From: an uncultured Eggerthella sp.
GTDB lineage: Bacteria; Actinomycetota; Coriobacteriia; Coriobacteriales; Eggerthellaceae
Direction of reading: 5' to 3'
Assembly (NCBI GenBank): GCA_900542525.1
Contig: UQNZ01000002.1
Span: forward strand, 1 to 64,000
Length of the DNA stretch: 64,000 bases
A program made the translations under genes and the position numbers. The stretch's first letter is position 1, and the number at the start of each line of letters is the position of its first letter. Of the stretch, positions 61,100-64,000 are shown piece by piece. The notes under the pieces were generated by a model that was not told the DNA's origin, searched no databases, and saw only the letters and a list, made by a program, of their open reading frames with translations.

Positions 61100-62689
61100 T
61101 TAACGCAGATTGCGAGCACGGCGACGAGCGCGCGCAGCAGCCGATGAGAGCACCGTTGCTGGCAGCGGCTCCGTTCCCTGTTCCTGAGAAGGCTCAGAGG
61201 CAGCTTCTGTTGAAGCCGCATGTCGGGGAGCATGCGCGCCTGCATACACCTGCGAAAAGTCGAAGGCAGCACGTTGAGGAGATTGCGGCTCGCGTGTTGC
61301 AGCGAACGATACCGCATGAGCAGGCTCGGATGCTGCAGATGACGGCGAATGAAGCGGTTCAGAAGTTGGCTGCGTTTCTACCTCGGGAACTGTGATAACC
61401 TTGCGTTCTGTTGTGGATGTTGTGGAGGAAGCCTCAACAGCGAGAGCGGGAGCGGGAGCAGGAGCCGAAACCGAAGCAGCATGAGCCTCAGCACCAAAGT
61501 CATCCGCCGAAGCAGGGCCGTCCCCTACAGATGGCACGCCAGAATCCGCAGGGACAACCGTTGAATCAAGGAGTGCCGCCTGGGTTTCTTCAGCAGACGC
61601 AGCAACGAAGGGGATTTCACCCGTTGTAGGATCATCGAGATTCGGACCACGGGGAATCACGATCTCGCGGTCTTGCTCTTTTTCCTGACGCCATCGCGCC
61701 CAGCGCGCAGCAGGTGATGATTCGGTTGCACTGGTACGCTTCTTGCTCTTCTTCGACGATTTCTTAGTCTTCTCCGTGCTGGCCTTAGGAGCTTCTTCGA
61801 CCACCTTAGAAGCAGGCTCTTCAGGTGTCGGCACCGGCGGAATATCCTCGATCGCATCGGAAAGATGCTGATCAGGAGCAAGTTCACCGCGCAGCCCACT
61901 CGGGCGCGGATCGTAGTAGAAGTGCTGCTCATCGTAGGTCACATGCCAGAGCACGAGCCCTTCCGCGGGTGCATTCTGTCCTGCTGCCTGCCGGTTGCGT
62001 GCCGCGAGCACCTCGCCCACCCACTCGGGCGTGCGCTTCCCGCGACCAACCAACACGAGCGTGCCCACCATCGTGCGCACCATAGAATGCAAGAACGCAT
62101 TCCCGATGACCGTGATCACGATGAAGTTCGAATTCCAGATCTGCTCTTGCTTGAACGAGATATCGGCAACATAGCGATGCGTAGGCTTGTCCTTCGCCGA
62201 AACCGCCATGCAGAAGCTCTTGAAATCGTGTTCGCCCAGCAGGTGTGTAGAAGCCTGCTTCATTGCCTCGACATCGAGCGGCTTGCCCAGATGCCAGCAG
62301 AACTTCTCCATGAGCAGAGGCGCAGCCACATCAGTGCAGATGTAGTAGCGATATTCGCGCATAACAGCCGAGAACCGCGCCGAGAAATCCTCTGGCATAG
62401 GGCGCACCGAACGAAACGAGATCTCTTCATGCGTAAGCGCGTTGAGTGATTTCAGGAGCGAATCGGGCTTGCGACGAAACCATTCATCGGGGAGCAGATC
62501 GAAGCTGATCACCTGGCAGAGCGCATGCACGCCAGCATCGGTCCTGCCTGCGCACGTGGTATCGATGCGCCGACGAAACAGCAGCTCAAGCGCATCTTCG
62601 ATATTCCCTTGCACCGTAAGCTGCCCATTTTGCCGAGCGAAGCCCGAAAAAGGTTCTCCGTTGTATGAAAACCACGCTGCGATCCTCAT
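61100..62689 (-). CDS. truA: tRNA pseudouridine(38-40) synthase with long disordered tail
   Basis: Residues 1-262 are a full TruA: start RIAAWFSYNGEPFSGFARQ, the catalytic Asp in CAGRTDAGVHA, FSARFSAVMREYRYYI and NAFLHSMVRTMVGTL. The family usually ends near here. Another 265 residues follow: a Lys/Ser-rich stretch (KKSSKKSKKR), RWARWRQEKEQDREIVIP, then Ala/Pro/Ser/Glu-rich low complexity, and a basic end ARARRRARNLR. The tail has no recognised domain. ATG 62689 has a GGGGCGG site; the frame continues upstream into the dnaE gene but is not coding there. Confidence 0.93.
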   Translation of the reverse strand: MRIAAWFSYNGEPFSGFARQNGQLTVQGNIEDALELLFRRRIDTTCAGRTDAGVHALCQVISFDLLPDEWFRRKPDSLLKSLNALTHEEISFRSVRPMPEDFSARFSAVMREYRYYICTDVAAPLLMEKFCWHLGKPLDVEAMKQASTHLLGEHDFKSFCMAVSAKDKPTHRYVADISFKQEQIWNSNFIVITVIGNAFLHSMVRTMVGTLVLVGRGKRTPEWVGEVLAARNRQAAGQNAPAEGLVLWHVTYDEQHFYYDPRPSGLRGELAPDQHLSDAIEDIPPVPTPEEPASKVVEEAPKASTEKTKKSSKKSKKRTSATESSPAARWARWRQEKEQDREIVIPRGPNLDDPTTGEIPFVAASAEETQAALLDSTVVPADSGVPSVGDGPASADDFGAEAHAASVSAPAPAPALAVEASSTTSTTERKVITVPEVETQPTSEPLHSPSSAASEPAHAVSFAATREPQSPQRAAFDFSQVYAGAHAPRHAASTEAASEPSQEQGTEPLPATVLSSAAARARRRARNLR

Positions 62690-62736
62690 GAACGCCGCCC
62701 CGTTCTGTGGTTGTACCTGCCTGCCATGCTGCACCT

Positions 62737-64000
62737 CTACGATGCTTTCCAGATCTCGCGCCCGAACAGATCGTGCAGATCCGCCTTGAGCATATGGTCG
62801 CGTGCGTTGATGGTGAGCGGCAACTCTGCACGCATGCGGCTGCCGTCGGTCTGCGCCACGAAGAGCACGATCGGATCGTTGCCCGGGTGGGTCTTCAAGA
62901 TATCGAGCAAGCGCGAAGAAGAAAGCGCATTCAGCTCGTTGGATAGCACCTGCAGCTCCATGCATACCGGCTTCACGTTCTGCTGCTCTTCGGTAAGTTC
63001 GAGCTTTTCGATCTCGTAGCCGATGAGCTGGTTGGCGCGATCGCTCACCTCGAACTTGCCGCGCACGGTTACCACCGCATCTTCCTCGAGCACATCGGAG
63101 ACCTTCTCGTAGTCGAAGCAGATGCACTCGATGCTGCCCGCCAGGTCTTCCAGATTGAAGGTGGCCATGAGGGTGTTGCGCTTCGTGCGCTTCACATTCA
63201 CGTCGGAGACCATGCCCGCGCATTTGATGTTCTTGATGCTGTCTTCGCGCTCGTTCAGCTCTGTCATCGAGTATTTATTCGTACGCGAAAGATAGTTCTC
63301 GTATGGGCTTAACGGATGATCGGAAACATACATCTTCAGAATCTCTTTTTCGAAGGTAAGCTTCGTGCGTTTATCCCATTCCACCCCATCGGGCTCGGGG
63401 ATGTCCTCGATAAAGCCGGCATCCGGGTCGTCCGCGAACATGTCGAACATGCTCACTTGACCAGCGGATTTATCCTTCTTGCGTTTAGCCGCATCGTCGA
63501 GCAGCGATGTTTCGTCCACGAAATACATAAGCTGCTTGCGCGTGTAACCAGTCGAATCGAACGCACCGGACTTGATGAGCGCTTCAAGCGTCTTGCGGTT
63601 ATAGCACGAAGAATCCACACGATTCACGAAATCATGGAGCGACGTGAACGGTCCGTTAGCCTCGCGCTCCGCGATGATAGCCTGCACTACCTTCTCACCC
63701 ACGCCACGCACGCCAGCAAGGCCGAAACGGATACCGCCATCAACTGGTGTAAATTCCAGACTCGAAGAGTTGATGTCGGGCGGAAGCACAGGGGTGCCGT
63801 TATGGTTCGCGCTGGCAATGTAGCGGATGAGCTTATCGTTGCTGCCCATGTAGCTCGTGAGCACCGCCGCCATGAATTCATTCGGGTAGTGAGCCTTCAG
63901 GTAGGCCGTGCGCATGACCAAGATGGCGTATGCTGCGGAGTGCGATTTGTTGAACGCATACTTCGCGAACTTTTCGGCATCTTGCCAGATCTGCTGAGCA
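62737..64000 (-). CDS. dnaE: DNA polymerase III alpha subunit, C-terminal part (runs off right edge)
   Basis: About 420 codons are open from the window edge to the stop at 62737. The visible part starts in the finger region (KYAFNKSHSAAYA), continues through the helix-hairpin-helix region (FGLAGVRGVGEKVVQAII, FVNRVDSSCYNRKTLEAL) and an OB-fold (about 235-330, CAGMVSDVNVKRTKRNTLMA). It ends with a short C-terminal domain. This is the replicative polymerase of the DnaE type; the PHP and polymerase active site lie outside the window. truA starts 47 bases after its stop. Confidence 0.95.
   Translation of the reverse strand, partial: AQQIWQDAEKFAKYAFNKSHSAAYAILVMRTAYLKAHYPNEFMAAVLTSYMGSNDKLIRYIASANHNGTPVLPPDINSSSLEFTPVDGGIRFGLAGVRGVGEKVVQAIIAEREANGPFTSLHDFVNRVDSSCYNRKTLEALIKSGAFDSTGYTRKQLMYFVDETSLLDDAAKRKKDKSAGQVSMFDMFADDPDAGFIEDIPEPDGVEWDKRTKLTFEKEILKMYVSDHPLSPYENYLSRTNKYSMTELNEREDSIKNIKCAGMVSDVNVKRTKRNTLMATFNLEDLAGSIECICFDYEKVSDVLEEDAVVTVRGKFEVSDRANQLIGYEIEKLELTEEQQNVKPVCMELQVLSNELNALSSSRLLDILKTHPGNDPIVLFVAQTDGSRMRAELPLTINARDHMLKADLHDLFGREIWKAS

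Noticed and set aside
62690..63223. N-terminal extension of the truA frame over the end of dnaE
   Set aside because: The sequence is antigenic low-complexity Arg/His/Gly typical of an off-frame reading of dnaE; TruA homology begins exactly at ATG 62689.

Overview
This 64 kb window looks like a chromosomal segment of a moderate-GC, Gram-positive-type actinobacterium. It most resembles the Coriobacteriia (Eggerthellaceae, Cryptobacterium/Slackia-like). Supporting signs are the MurT/GatD lipid II amidation enzyme, LytR-CpsA-Psr and choline-binding-type wall proteins, a membrane Ser/Thr kinase, paired SNF (NSS) transporters, a Lar nickel-cofactor cluster and CoA-dependent organic-acid enzymes. 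The genus is inferred from gene content only. No rRNA, CRISPR array or intact transposase was seen; one tRNA-Thr(CGT) is present.

Positions 1-36,000 are mostly core genome: a cut wall-binding protein, hom and lysA (threonine/lysine branch), a heptad-repeat exported protein with an MMPL transporter, rlmH, an LCP ligase, a MurT-GatD fusion, an acyl-CoA ligase divergent from a CoA-transferase, MBL and NUDIX hydrolases, an aldo/keto reductase-larE-larB-larC1-kinase run, a PurF-like protein lacking its N-terminal Cys, ychF, an SNF transporter, tRNA-Thr, a MerR-type regulator divergent from a broken MFS pump with a MerR-type 19-bp-spacer promoter, a VanZ-RDD membrane protein with a Thr-motif tail, a MaoC hydratase and a second wall-binding protein.

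Positions about 34,670-44,230 are a decayed, AT-rich accessory patch: a multiply frameshifted AlbA/Schlafen-like pseudogene, two truncated rmlB copies and a frameshifted rmlC. Between these remnants lie a Panacea-antitoxin/RelA-SpoT-toxin pair with a palindromic operator candidate, a DUF2971 protein, a frameshifted unknown gene, another unknown gene and a hairpin-rich spacer that may encode a small RNA.

Positions 44,227-59,344 are an AT-rich surface-polysaccharide locus: Wzy-like polymerase, gmhB-gmhA-hldE (ADP-heptose synthesis), Wzx flippase, GT9 glycosyltransferase, GNAT, three PLP aminotransferases, an ATP-grasp ligase, a priming sugar transferase, and intact rmlB and rmlA. Together these genes could make a heptose- and amino-sugar-containing wall polysaccharide. 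With rmlC broken and no rmlD visible, the dTDP-4-keto-6-deoxyglucose made by RmlA/RmlB probably feeds amination and acylation here rather than rhamnose, unless rmlC/D are encoded elsewhere. The window ends in core genome again: a second SNF transporter, truA with a long tail, and the 3' part of dnaE.
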